Source: Periconia sp. R9002 (Eukaryota; Ascomycota; Dothideomycetes; Pleosporales; Periconiaceae). Taken from it: a stretch of 64,000 nucleotides of DNA. The stretch spans positions 124,001 through 188,000 of the forward strand of contig JAMAHW010000028.1 in the NCBI GenBank assembly GCA_023627715.1. The letters are read 5' to 3'. The notes under the pieces were generated by a model. That model was not told where the DNA came from and ran no database searches. It saw only the letters and a program-made list of their open reading frames with translations. Position numbers and translations under genes: made by a program. Positions 23,235 through 33,840 of the stretch are shown here, in pieces; within the stretch, counting starts at the first letter, position 1; each line of letters opens with the position of its first letter.

Positions 23235-24422
23235 TTACATTGGCTTCCCTTCCGGTGTTGCGGCATAATCCCTCTCGAACTGGTCCCAGCCACCAACGGG
23301 TTCCTCACACATCTTCAGATCGCTTACCACCATATCATAGTATCCATCTTGCGGCAGTTTATGTTTGTTCACTGTACCGCCCATGGCTATGTTAATCAAC
23401 AACCGATACTCTTCCAATCTCCTTGTCCCTTCAGGAATAGTGGCTTTCATGACCGGTCTTCCGTCGATATACCAAATCATCCTGCCTCGCCACCCAGGGA
23501 TACCCTCTTCTTCTATCCAAGAGAATCCATAAGTATGAGGCTGCCGGAAGGTGTCCTGCAGTTTTGTGACTACTACTTGATGCTTGTTCCAGTCCTCGCC
23601 GTTGTAGTGCCCCCAATGCAAGCAGCTATGATTGTCACCTTCCGCGTTCCATGACTCGGCGATGTCAATTTCTCCGTCACCGGGCCAGTTGAAAGGATCT
23701 TTCGGCAACATCCAATATGCAGGCCAGATACCCGGCGCAGATGGGGGTAAAATAGTAGCAGTCAGATACCCGCGCGGGCGAGAAAGGGTTTGGTGTGAGG
23801 TTAAACGTGCGCTCGTGTAGCTGCCATTCTGCACCAGACCCCTCACGATCAGACGATTATCGTGATGGAAAGAGTTGGTTGGACTGTCGGTATAGTTCTG
23901 TTTTTCTTCATTGCCCCAACCGTGATCGCCTAATTCATGGCGGAAGTTGTGTGAGACTGGAGTAGCCGCATCGAAAGAGGGCTTCCAATATACCCTTTCC
24001 TGGTGAGGGGGAGGGATGTTCTGCGGCGGAGGAGGGTTTGATATTGGGCGGTTCATAGGAATGGGAGGTGGTGCCCCTGGTTTGCTGTGTTGAGGCACAG
24101 GTGGAGGAGATAACGCTTGCTGCGGCGGAGGTGGCCCCCATTGTTGCTGCGGGGGACCCCATTGCTGCTGCGGAGGGCCCCATTGCTGATTGGGAGGACC
24201 CCATTGCTGGTTTTGAGATGGACCTCCGTATTGCTGATATTGGTTCTGTTGCGGAGGATACGGGGCCCCGGAATATTGGTGAGGTTGGTTGCCGGGATAA
24301 CCAGACTGATGATTTTGGCCTGGATATTGCTGTTGTTGCTGCTGATGCGCTGGCTTGTCGTCGGCAAACTCTTTGAGCTTCGCTTTCCCCTTTTCCAAAT
24401 ATTTGTTGAGCATGCCAGACAT
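23235..24422 (-). CDS. GH16-family glycoside hydrolase with QQWGPP repeats, no signal peptide
   Basis: Single exon, 395 aa. The catalytic motif GEIDIAE (Glu251, Asp253, Glu256) is intact and is followed by the WNAEGDNHSCLHWGHYNG region. GIWPAYWMLP and YRLLINIAMGGTV are also typical of GH16, so activity on beta-1,3- or mixed-linked glucan, or a related fungal wall glycan, is likely. Residues 1-145 are unusual: a short charged helix (MSGMLNKYLEKGKAKLKEF), then a Gln/Pro/Gly-rich region with tandem NQQWGPP / QQQWGPP units around residues 71-98. There is no signal peptide or transmembrane segment, so secretion by the classical route is not supported. Similar Q/P-rich GH16 proteins are, I believe, seen in other filamentous ascomycetes. 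Confidence 0.92.
   Translation of the reverse strand: MSGMLNKYLEKGKAKLKEFADDKPAHQQQQQQYPGQNHQSGYPGNQPHQYSGAPYPPQQNQYQQYGGPSQNQQWGPPNQQWGPPQQQWGPPQQQWGPPPPQQALSPPPVPQHSKPGAPPPIPMNRPISNPPPPQNIPPPHQERVYWKPSFDAATPVSHNFRHELGDHGWGNEEKQNYTDSPTNSFHHDNRLIVRGLVQNGSYTSARLTSHQTLSRPRGYLTATILPPSAPGIWPAYWMLPKDPFNWPGDGEIDIAESWNAEGDNHSCLHWGHYNGEDWNKHQVVVTKLQDTFRQPHTYGFSWIEEEGIPGWRGRMIWYIDGRPVMKATIPEGTRRLEEYRLLINIAMGGTVNKHKLPQDGYYDMVVSDLKMCEEPVGGWDQFERDYAATPEGKPM
23960..24310 (-). repeat. Gln/Pro-rich coding repeats (QQWGPP) in GH16 gene
   Basis: The minus strand encodes Gln/Pro/Gly-rich low complexity, with at least four near-identical 18 to 21 bp units reading QQWGPP between about 24125 and 24215. Such tandem units can change number by slippage. 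Confidence 0.7.
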
Positions 24423-25148
24423 AGTGTCGGATTATGAGGAAGGTATGAAAAAAACCTATCAATCAATGACTGTTGTTGTGGCCGAAAAAAGCTTCCACAT
24501 TGGATGGTGGTGGGGCACGTGGGATGCCGGGCTCCGCGCTGCCGGCAGGGCTGAATGACGTCAGCAGGGTTTTCAACCCCAATTCCTAGGTGCACGAAGT
24601 TGTTGCATATGGGAGGTACGGTAGTAGATAGTATCAATTTCTGAGTATAAACCATAAAAACCGCAAATACCGCGCACACATACATTTTGTGCGTGTCTTG
24701 AATTGTCACAGCCTCATCGATACCTAGTGACATACCAGTCGGTCCGATTCCAGGTACTCATGCCACCGGGATGCAAATAAAAATTTCCTGTCGGATTTCA
24801 ACGACGTTGGCAGGAAGAATCAATCTGCATGGGGCCATTGATCACCGTCCGGCGGGTGAAATTGTTGATTATGCATTGAAGATTCAAGATGAGGACTTTT
24901 CAGGTAAAGCGCCAGCTTCTTCGCGGACAAACGTACTTCTACTCAATCTTATGGTATTGAACAGTTGTTATCAGTAATGACTGTGTGAATCAAATGTAAT
25001 GTACAATCAATGCTCCAAACCTTCCCTAACACCTCCCTAACAACCACGAGCCACTCCAAATTGCTATACATCCATGCCAATCATCCTAATCAGACTAGCC
25101 TACAGTTAGTGAAATCGTTGAAATGTCTAGATGGTTGCGGCTTACGAT
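24423..25148. other. Spacer
   Basis: No gene is supported. It probably includes the promoter of the minus-strand GH16 gene and the 3' end of the small secreted protein gene. Confidence 0.4.
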
Positions 25149-25364
25149 TTACTGGGCATCAGCCTGAGCCTCGACGGGCGAAGACATTTGAGACACAGCG
25201 CGTGCAATGTTAGAGAAACCGCCGAAAGTGGCGTCAGTAGAGCGCTTGCAGTTCTTAGCGTCCAGGCAGTGACCCATTCCAGGAGCGCAGAAGATATTGT
25301 CGTCTTTGCAGGCAGAGACACCGGTAGCAGCGAAAGCAATGGCGAGGATGGTGAAGAATTGCAT
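25149..25364 (-). CDS. Small secreted cysteine protein, 71 aa
   Basis: Single exon. MQFFTILAIAFAATGVSA is a classic signal peptide ending at Ala18. The mature part of about 53 residues has four cysteines (positions 19, 26, 33 and 39) and ends in an acidic, Gln/Ala-rich tail. Size, secretion and cysteine content match small secreted proteins or candidate effectors, but the family is not recognised and the four cysteines are clustered in the first half. A TATAAAT box lies 165 bp upstream on the minus strand. Function is unknown. Confidence 0.7.
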   Translation of the reverse strand: MQFFTILAIAFAATGVSACKDDNIFCAPGMGHCLDAKNCKRSTDATFGGFSNIARAVSQMSSPVEAQADAQ

Positions 25365-25528
25365 TTTGGAGGAGTCGATTGCTTGTTAGCTGGTAAAGAA
25401 TAGAGTTCGAACGAAGATTGAAAGTTGGGTGCAACCGGGCAGAACGAATGACTGTGAAGTGAAAGTAGAATGAAAAGTTGGATTGGTAGTGAGTGTGATG
25501 AGGGATTCTGACTGCGGATTATACTTTG

Positions 25529-25535
25529 ATTTATA
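25529..25535 (-). promoter_or_regulatory. TATA box of small secreted protein gene
   Basis: TATAAAT on the minus strand lies 165 bp upstream of the ATG at 25364. Confidence 0.4.
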
Positions 25536-26168
25536 CTACTCTGCTACATGCTTGAGTGTCATTTGGATATTGCAGGCGTTGTTTCGGTGTATCAACCACG
25601 TGGCTAAAAAAGGAAGATATGCAATGCATCTCAGTTGAGGCAGTCAGTACGAGAGTTTTGCTATGTCTATCTTCATTAGGAGGTGACATGCAGTAAGATA
25701 AGGCTGGTAGAGAATTGGAATTTGGTTTGCCTATCTCGGATAAGCTTATGCGGTTACTTGTACCCAACAGGACACCATACATCGAGTAAGATCTTAGCCG
25801 AGTCAGACTATGGGACGCCTGTCACATATAAGGAAATGCTGAATATATCCGTCGGGCTATTAGAGTAAGCGTGAAGGTAAGAAATGGTGTGCCTAATGAA
25901 CCACTTTCAGAATAAATGAGCAATGAAATGCGTTTCTTTTAATCTCCGAAACTCTTTTCAACCAATATGTTGGACACTACCATCTTGAAGTATCTCTTCC
26001 GTACCATTTCTAGGCATCATCCATCGTCTAACATTGATTATTATTCTTTCATGCTTCTTTCGACATGCAACTTCATAATGATCACTCGAATTTACCTTTA
26101 TCGGTGCAGTCCATCGCCTGGGCTTTCTCTTTTTGTTTCTCATGTCTAGTGGTAGGGAGTTTTTCCAG
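25536..26168. other. Spacer, may hold first exon of the acyltransferase gene
   Basis: The frame 25967-26149 starts with ATG and is mildly hydrophobic, but it has no plausible donor joining it to the exon at 26169. I do not call it a gene. Confidence 0.3.
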
Positions 26169-27407
26169 GATTGAACAGATGGACAGGCGTCATCCTGCTT
26201 TTAGCTCCTGCCTACGGATCTCTACAAACTTCTCCAAAACTTTCCCCGAATGATTATTTTAATGACACATACTCCCGCTTTGTTATAATTATGTTCTCCC
26301 ATATGGTGGCACTGTGTTTCATGCCTGACGGAAAAGCCAGCGTAAGTCGTAAAATTGCAGAAGATACTCGTAACCACGATTGAAGACTCACTGAATCAAT
26401 GAGAACAGGCGACCAAAGACGAGGTTTCAGACCGCGATACGTCCCTGAAGAGGGGTTGGAAGCGCGCATATAATGCAAGGGGCATTGGTTTAGTCTGGGA
26501 AAATCTACATCTTTGGCCCAACCAAAGGACCACCTATGTCTTTACCAAACCGTCAAAAGACACATTCAAAGACAAGCCCGTCGAAAAACCAGTATCTCTT
26601 CATAGCCTCACCGCTAGAAGCAAGTGGATCGCTGTTATTATCCGTCTGGGTTACCTTTTATTAAACTCTATTCTGCTGTCTTTATTCTTCGAACACAGAG
26701 TGTCGATGACTGTCGGTCATTTGACTCGCGCGGATATGAATCCTGAGAAGGAAGGAATCCTGCGGCGTACTCTCCAACACCAGTTTTTTTCAAATGGGAC
26801 GTCTGCTTCGCCCATCACTATTCGAGAGCTCAAGATTCGCGCATTATTGACCGCTAACAAGTTCACGCCCGACGTGCTTTTTCTTTCAGCCTTCCATGAT
26901 TTTCTAGCGATTCTGTTCATTGCAACCGGTATTGATGAATCGTGGGAGTGGCCGCCGCTCTTTGGTCCCTTAACCGAGGCATACACCATGAGACGCTTCT
27001 GGGCAAACTTCTGGCATCGTCTCGTGTACAAGTCGTTCAGTTTCCATGCGTCAACGTTCACAAAGACGCTTGGAATTCCTCAAGGCACTTCTTTTTCGAG
27101 AATTCTCAACAATTGTCTCGTATTCGTTCTTTCAGCCATAATGCATGCGACTGTGTCGTCGCTCTATGGAAAAAGGTGCGCTTGGGGTAGGGGCACAATG
27201 GTCTTTTGGTGCATACAACCATTGTCTTTTGTGATTGAGGGTTCTGTGCAATACGGTTGGAGAAAAGTCCGAAAGATGTTACTGGCGTGGATGAATCCTT
27301 TGATTCTTTCAGTTTTTGAAATAGGAACAGGGTATGTTTGGGTTATTGCTTGGCTGATGTGGGCTGCTCCCAAGGCAGACTTTGCTTTTCAAAATTGTTC
27401 TCCATAA
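26169..27407 (+). CDS. Wax-synthase-like membrane O-acyltransferase, 5' end unresolved
   Basis: Two exons are clear: 26169-26341 and 26409-27407, joined in phase 0 by a GTAAGT...ACAG intron. They give about 389 residues, close to full length for the family. Exon 2 begins ATKDEVSDRD and soon reads RGIGLVWENLHLWP. The wax-synthase (MBOAT-related) signature is present: RRFWANFWHRLVYKSF, then a conserved His in LSAIMHATVSSLYG. Several membrane segments are visible, including one at the extreme C-terminus. Relatives include fungal Tri7-type acetyltransferases and wax synthases that esterify alcohols in secondary metabolism. No ATG starts exon 1 in frame. A TTTTCCAG acceptor lies just before 26169 and a stop precedes it, so a short first exon remains to be found upstream. 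Confidence 0.8.
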
Positions 27408-28238
27408 ACTGTTTCGAAAACATACGCTGTATATATATGTATATAACTTTATTCGACGAGACTACTTGGAACTGACGTTTCGGATTTCTCAAGTTTCGAC
27501 TTATTTGCCCAAACTCAGAACATGTATTTGCTATGGGGATTTTCTGACAGTTGGACAAACCCAGAATGATGATCGGAATCGGCTAACAAAGCTTGGTAAA
27601 TTATTGGAGGGCGATTATCGTCCTTCTAACATGTCATCTCGCTTGTCACTTCTCGGCTTTATCGAGGTATTCCGACGTCTGCATCGGGAAAGAGGTTTAG
27701 GAATCGGCTATACTGCATATGGTCTAGTATGTTTCCCAGTATACGCTTGAACATATCCTCCCCCTCCCCGAAAATTAGTCTTCTTGCACATAATCTCCAT
27801 TTTTCAGCATGGGCTCCGTGAATTACTGATGAGCTGAATAGTTTAACGTACATAAATTTCGTATCTAATTCATTTTCGCGCAAACGAATCATATATGCTC
27901 GGATTGGAGTTTCTACAACGATCCGGCGTATGACTCAGATTAAGCTTAACTATGTACCTAGGCCCGGTTACTAGGTAGGTAGGATGTCAACGTACATACT
28001 TACACGATGTGGGATGCATAACGATTGTAATGGAACAAATCTAGAATTCCGAAACGGGGTGATAGGAATAGGACTAGAATTCCGAATAGCAAACCGGACA
28101 AATCTAGATTTGAACAATTACTAATCGAACGTTGTACAAGGAACATAATTATGAGTCAGACGCAGTTTTCCATCTCCACGCCTAAAATAAAGATTGGGTC
28201 GAAGCCTGCACTTTGTGACGGCCTGACATTTTACCAAA
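27408..28238. other. AT-rich spacer with short repeats
   Basis: No gene is supported. Between 28034 and 28110, CTAGAATTCCGAA occurs twice and ACAAATCTAGA occurs twice, in an ABBA-like order. Nothing else stands out. Confidence 0.45.
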
Positions 28239-28910
28239 ATGACGGATTTTAATGGCCTAACGTCTACCATATTCATCTCCCCTGCCGACTTACAGGCGAA
28301 CTCCACACTCACAAATCAACTTATCGACCTGGAAAATACAGCGTTCACCCGCCTACACTCCGCCCACGCCTCAAACTGGGAGGTGCCATGCATCCGCTTT
28401 CCCAATCTTGAAAAGTTGTTCAACACTTTAGGATCAAGCGGGATTGTCGCACTCATCCTCGACACATCGCGCACCAGCACGGAAATCCCTACGCCCAAGC
28501 TCATTCAAGTTTCCGACCACTGTAGCGATACAATCAATAACGGGAAGTTGGTTGCGTGTGCCCTGATTGTGCCGTGGCGTGGTGGTTGGGAGAAGGAAGG
28601 TGCTGCGGTGGAAACTGGCTGGGAGGTCAAGGCCGTGGCAGTTGACGAGGAGGAAAGGTATCTGAAAAAAGGCATCGCAATTCGGTTGATCGCTGATGTG
28701 GAGAGATATTTGATTCGTAAGAAAAAAGAAAGTGAAAGGAGAGACGGCGGTGTGATAACATTGTGGGTGTTGGCTGGGGAGGAATTGACTGGCACGTATT
28801 GGCGGCGCAGGGGGTTTGTCGAAATAAGGAGGAAGACTTATGAGAAGCCAACTTGGGACTGTTTGGGTAAGTTCGATATGGTAGTTTTGAAGAGAGAAGT
28901 GGTTTATTGA
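28239..28910 (+). CDS. GNAT-like N-acetyltransferase, 223 aa
   Basis: Single exon. The acetyl-CoA-binding region is suggested by WEVKAVAVDEEERYLKKGIA followed by IRLIADVERYL, matching the V-x-x-x-x-R/Q-x-x-G/K-x-A-GIA shape of motif A. A following beta strand (GVITLWVLAGEELTG) and the terminal YWRRRGFVEIRRKTYEKP (the FY-x-x-xGF element) fit motif B. The first 100 residues (DLENTAFTRLHSAHASNWE) resemble the N-terminal part of uncharacterised fungal GNAT proteins. Acetyl transfer from acetyl-CoA to an amine is the family reaction. Substrate and location are unknown. No intron is evident. Confidence 0.75.
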   Translation: MTDFNGLTSTIFISPADLQANSTLTNQLIDLENTAFTRLHSAHASNWEVPCIRFPNLEKLFNTLGSSGIVALILDTSRTSTEIPTPKLIQVSDHCSDTINNGKLVACALIVPWRGGWEKEGAAVETGWEVKAVAVDEEERYLKKGIAIRLIADVERYLIRKKKESERRDGGVITLWVLAGEELTGTYWRRRGFVEIRRKTYEKPTWDCLGKFDMVVLKREVVY

Positions 28911-29941
28911 ATTGCAATTCCAATCGTGTACTCAACAACACAGTTCGTCATCGATTCGTACAGTGCTTATCAATGTCTCTCATACATGGTACCTACATCT
29001 CATTTCTGGAAGATTCGTTCCATTCGAGTCAATGAAATTGAAGAAGACGCTATGACAATAGTCAGGTCACTCAATCACGCATACAACCTCCAAGTGATTT
29101 GTAGAACGAGCCATTTCCGCACCAAGACGGGTGAGGCTCTCGTGGATTCTCATAAATATCGACAGCCACTACTCTAAGCAGCTTCAAAACGATGCACAGT
29201 CAATCTGTGGGTCTCTATTGAAACGGTGGCGGCTGATTACTAGTTTGTAGAGCTGTTAGAACATCGTAGTATCTTTTCAGGGTTAAGAGATCCCCTATGC
29301 AACGACGAGTAATTCAAGATATTACGTGCAAGTGTCCGTGAACTGTGTGATCATTTTAAGATATAAAGAATCAGACAGGAAACTGTACACTGTCTTCGCT
29401 TCTCATCCAGTATCGTACCGTGGATTTTCGAAGAGAGGTTTTTACATTTGCAAACGTGATGTTTGTAGACAATTCTTATAGCCTAATACGTTTATAATAC
29501 CACTAGTCTACTTCAAGAAAAATACCACTAAATTCAATGAATTGTTGTTAATGACAATTTTGGAGTAAAGTTTATTCATATCAATTCATAATATCAGACT
29601 CTGATTCCTACATGTAGCTTGCAACATGTTTAAGCACTGAATCGCCGAAAGAAGAAGCCTCCAGTATGAGCGGGGTATTGACAGATGGGTGACCGAAGAT
29701 AGGCCCGTATGTTTAAGGCACTCATGACGAAGTTGATCGGACAGAAGTGACACAAAACACATTCATTGTACATGTTCTAACTGTTAACTCTCGTGCACAG
29801 TGAATGCCGTCTTAAACAAGCTCTTGCTGATTCTCCACCAATCAGAGCTTTCCCATTGATCCTTCATTATCCATAAGAAACCTTATATTGGTTTGACCTC
29901 TTACCACGAGACATCTTTGCAATTGATATCAACACCGCCAG
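28911..29941. other. AT-rich spacer
   Basis: This is the intergenic region between the convergent GNAT-like and cupin genes. Only short open frames without motifs occur. Confidence 0.45.
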
Positions 29942-30448
29942 TTACAGTTTCGCTCTTGGCTTTGTTTCCTCTTTACCACACCCACACCCATGCCCTTTCC
30001 CGTGACCGACTCCCTGTTCAGGGCCAGTGAATCGATACACAACATCCTGAAATCCATCCGTAGCAAACGCATACAACCATACTAAATCCTCTTCTCCTAT
30101 ATTTCGAACTCCATGCTCAGCATCACCTGGTATCCATACCACGCTCCCTTTGCCCACTTCGTACTCCTTCCCATCAATCGTCACTATCCCCTTGCCCAGA
30201 GTGAAATGGTAGATCTCCGCTTGCTTATGACGGTGAAGCTTAAGCTGGGCTTGACAATCGGCTGATACGTGGGGAGCGCTTGTAGCAATACCAACGGTGA
30301 AGGTATTTGTGGCTGTCTTCGGTGCTGAGATCAATGTTTTCCATGAAACGTCGCCACCAGCGCTGGGGTCTGAAAATTGCTCTGAAGCAGTGCCGATGAT
30401 GTCGTCCGCGTTTAGGACGATAGGCTTGTTTGGCTTTACTTCGTCCAT
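29942..30448 (-). CDS. Cupin-domain protein with Cys/His-rich tail, 168 aa
   Basis: Single exon. The two cupin motifs are intact. Motif 1 is HRHKQAEIYHFTLGKG, with His72, His74 and Glu78. Motif 2 is GSVVWIPGDAEHGVRN, with His112 and Asn116. These four residues usually bind one divalent metal (Fe, Mn or Ni). Such small single-domain cupins include sugar isomerases, dioxygenases and binding proteins, so the reaction cannot be assigned. The C-terminus ends in GKGHGCGCGK, a His/Cys cluster that could bind a metal. No signal peptide is seen, suggesting a cytosolic protein. The ATG at 30448 has a fitting context and no earlier start. Confidence 0.88.
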   Translation of the reverse strand: MDEVKPNKPIVLNADDIIGTASEQFSDPSAGGDVSWKTLISAPKTATNTFTVGIATSAPHVSADCQAQLKLHRHKQAEIYHFTLGKGIVTIDGKEYEVGKGSVVWIPGDAEHGVRNIGEEDLVWLYAFATDGFQDVVYRFTGPEQGVGHGKGHGCGCGKEETKPRAKL

Positions 30449-31855
30449 GATTGTATACTCTTTCAGAGGTAGAGGTTCGGGTTGTAGTTGTTGTTAGAGC
30501 AGCTGCGGCTTAATGCTAACAGCTAAAGAATCAATTTACAAGTACGTCATCTCAAGGTCACACATCGTGTATTGGGATCGGTTGATTAATGTAGGCGCTT
30601 GTTGACGTCGATAAGATAAGGGATCAAATGCCTATGTTAGATCTAGCGCTCGGGTGTGGTAAATCCGATTTAATCCCGAGTATTTAGCTTGGCTGCATGA
30701 ATTCCGTAGAAATTCGATAATAACGACCACGCCGACCCTCTTGGCTGCAGGAAAACAGCGTAGTCTTATTAGTTACAGTTGCTTTTAGAGGAGGATAAAT
30801 ATGTTGTCTAATAGTGTTTAAGGGTTGTCTAGTAATATAGTGATGAATTATAAGGCGTAGCTATCTGCAAGAGGGTTGGCGTGGTCGTTATTATCGAATT
30901 TCTACGGTACATAGGGACGACACGTCGGGAGAACACATATCGGGTAGCTAGCGTACTAGGCATTATTAACAAATCAGACATAGTGGGCATAGGTCACAGA
31001 AGTTCTCATTCGTAGGACACTTTAGTCCTCCTGACGTGTCACCCCCTGTACTTCAGTGCATATAGTCATCACTACTTGGGGCAGATTTAAGATAACATAT
31101 TAGATAGTTGAGTTGCATACTCCGGTACGTCTCGTACGATTCAAGGTACGATAGCAACGTACAACCGTATCGTACAACGAACATTAAACACCAGTGTAAA
31201 GGTGTTGATTAATCTGGAAACTCGCGCCTTCCCTACAAAGACATTGATTGCGTTTACGACGTAGATTTCTTGGAGTCTAGATCGTTGGGATTTGGATCAT
31301 TCAGCGGTGGGAGTTTATCCCCGGAATCGGCATCACTGATAACCTCGAGAGGAGAACTATCGATACATACAGGACATGGCCAATGTGAGAACTTGAACTT
31401 AAATTTGAACTCTTTATGCAACAACAAGTCGAGGAATTATTGAGCAAGCTTGCAAGTTCTCGATGTTCTCGTAATGAGAGGCCTAGTGCCGGTGTGCATT
31501 TACAGCAATTCCTCGCAGCAAAAAACACGTCAACAGAACTCTCGTTACTCAATGGTAGACTACGTGCGTAACATTGCCCCGCTTTTGCATTTTGACGAGA
31601 TCAATATATTTGAAACAGGTTGGCACACCATACTTGGTCATGCCGGGGGCCAAAAGCTAACAATAGCTAAGTTTAGCTAACAATAGATACACATTTGTAA
31701 TAATCAGTTAGCAATTGTGCCGCATGCACTGCACCCATCAGTAGCACTAGCTTTGGTTACAAAAAGTTGATCCCTCACACTACATTACTTGCGACTCCGG
31801 AGTATTTCTAATATGGTATTACGGCATTCGAACTTAAAAGTATGATCAATCAGCT
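30449..31855. other. AT-rich spacer with MITE-like element
   Basis: No gene is supported. The stretch holds the MITE-like element at 30704-30907 and a GTACGAT/ATCGTAC-rich palindromic patch near 31127-31170. A direct repeat AGCTAACAATAG lies near 31657 and 31677. Confidence 0.5.
30704..30907. mobile_element. MITE-like element with about 40-bp terminal inverted repeats
   Basis: The left end (30704-30743) and right end (30868-30907) are inverted repeats with only one or two mismatches over about 40 bp. They begin CCGTAGAAATTCGATAATAA on the left. The interior is about 124 bp, AT-rich and non-coding. Taking TA as the target site, the element proper would be GAAATTCG...CGAATTTC flanked by TA on each side, as for Tc1/mariner/pogo-type elements. 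No transposase is present. Confidence 0.75.
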
Positions 31856-33840
31856 ATGATATCTTCGCAAGTTAGATCCTTGTACGCCCGAGTCCACGGA
31901 CATGAACCCGCTCAGACATCCGACCCCAGTGCAGATGTAGAATTGCGATCGGTACATGGCACAAAGACACAGGATGAATTCAAGCGCAGCAGAGAAGTTA
32001 CCCGCACAACCTTTCAATTAAAGTCGCTTCCGCTACAAGGACCTGGGGCTCTGGTTGCTATTGTTCTTCTCACAGGCGCTGCAGTAGCCGTGCTACTTTC
32101 GAGCCGCGGCTCCCCGATCGAAAGATGGAGAGTTGGAGGTGTGAAAATCCAACCACAGGTCTGGCTCTCCGTGTTATCAACTATCATGGACGGATTGACC
32201 ATGTTTGCCGTAGCAAAAGCAGCCGAAATGACGTACTGGCGCACAGCAGCCCGCGGGACTACGCTACGCAAAATGTACGACATGTACGAATCGCATTATA
32301 TTCTCGGAGCGATCAATAACCTCTTTTGTCGACGTGGCGACAGCCTGGCAGTGGTTTCAGTGCTTTGTTTCGTGTCAGCCCTGCGTGGGCCATTATTCCA
32401 GCGCGCTTCCACGGTCGATAGCAATAATATACGACCCGTATCTGGAGAGCTGCAGCTCAAAGTCGCTCATCTTATCCCACCAAATTTTTTGTTTCAAGGT
32501 TCAGTTGGGAATCCGGACCTTTTCGATGGGGCCTACAATGCTTATGTGGAGCGAAAACCCATACTTAACGTCACGGGTTATGAAAAGGAATGTGGCGATC
32601 AGTGCTTCGGAACAGTAAAGGTGCGTGCCACGGTGTGTGTATAACGTCGAGCTAATGGGTGTCAGGGCTACGGATTCGAGATAAAATGTTCGGATGTATC
32701 CTATATTCCATGGGATAACTCATCCGGGAGTACGCTTAGACAACAGTACCAAAGTGATGATACAGCAATTGGGGATGCGGTACCAATATTCAATAGCTCT
32801 GCCGTTATACCATTGAACAGCTCTCTAAATAATGCAACCGATGAAGGTGACGTTGCTGCACACCACCAAGCGGAACAACAAGGCTGGTTTCAAATAACCA
32901 ATCTTTTCAAACCTGAACCTGGCTGCAGCGGAAATGTCTCGGTCCATACGTGCTCGCTGCATCACGCCATACTCCAGTATGACATTGTCCTCAACAACGG
33001 AATCCTGAGCTTAACTGATTTGGGATGGCAAGAAGACGTCGTCATATCTCAAATGTATATACAATCTCCACCTATTTGTGCAAGTGTCTCAACTGACCTG
33101 ATTCTTCCAGCCCAACGTGGGGTTTCCCCACTGCCTTTGCTGCAGCTCATGACTACTCAGACGTTTGGGGTCCAACCGTGCACTGGGTCTCGTGGTTCAT
33201 GAGTGAATTCAACGAAGAGATAGACATATATACAAGTGGTAACGAAACTGGGCCGTTTGCTGGATCCAACACACGCTACTTGCTTGCTAAGCGCTTTGTC
33301 GACGGAGACATCAACAACGTGAATTGCAACACCACATTTGCTGATCCCACCCATTTCGTTCTAAACAGACTTCGCGAGATGGCATTCCGTACTGCCGTAG
33401 CCACGGCTGCTGTCGCTGACCCCACACTCCTTTTTGGGGGTGCCGACCTTGCCAGGGAAGGCCTGTTACGGACTCAGAATTGGACGCAAAACGTCGCAGT
33501 TATCGGCGAGAGACGTATTGTTACCTATGATGTGAGCATTTCGTATCTCGCATGCGCCGTTGCTTGCAGTCTCCTGGCTGTCGCAGCCCTTGTACCGCTC
33601 TACTGGAAGGCAAGAAGCGAGATATTGGTGTTCCGATCATTCAATCCTCTGGATGTTGCGCACGTCTTTGACGCCCCGCTTCTTCAATACGTCCACGTGA
33701 AAGATATGGAGACATATGTGCGTAAAAAGCAAGGACTAAAGAGGGTGGTGTATTCATCTAAGAACTTAGACGGTGACGATGACGTGGGGTATATTAGAAT
33801 CATCCCGGAGGATCATGACATTGCAACAGGTGTAGAATGA
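31856..33840 (+). CDS. Multi-pass membrane protein of unknown function, 627 aa
   Basis: Three exons: 31856-32620, 32666-33054 and 33111-33840. The introns are 45 and 56 nt, both GT-AG. Splicing 2 to 3 in phase 2 restores SQIPTWGFPTAFAAAHDY, which neither unspliced frame gives. The N-terminus is hydrophilic. A membrane segment (GALVAIVLLTGAAVAVLL) and a second region (VWLSVLSTIMDGLTMFAVAK, then EMTYWRTAARGTTLRKMY) follow. A large part rich in N-glycosylation sites and paired cysteines looks extracytoplasmic. One membrane helix near the C-terminus (LACAVACSLLAVAALVPLYW) leads to a basic and acidic tail. This architecture is common among uncharacterised ascomycete membrane proteins. No function is assigned. 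Confidence 0.82.
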
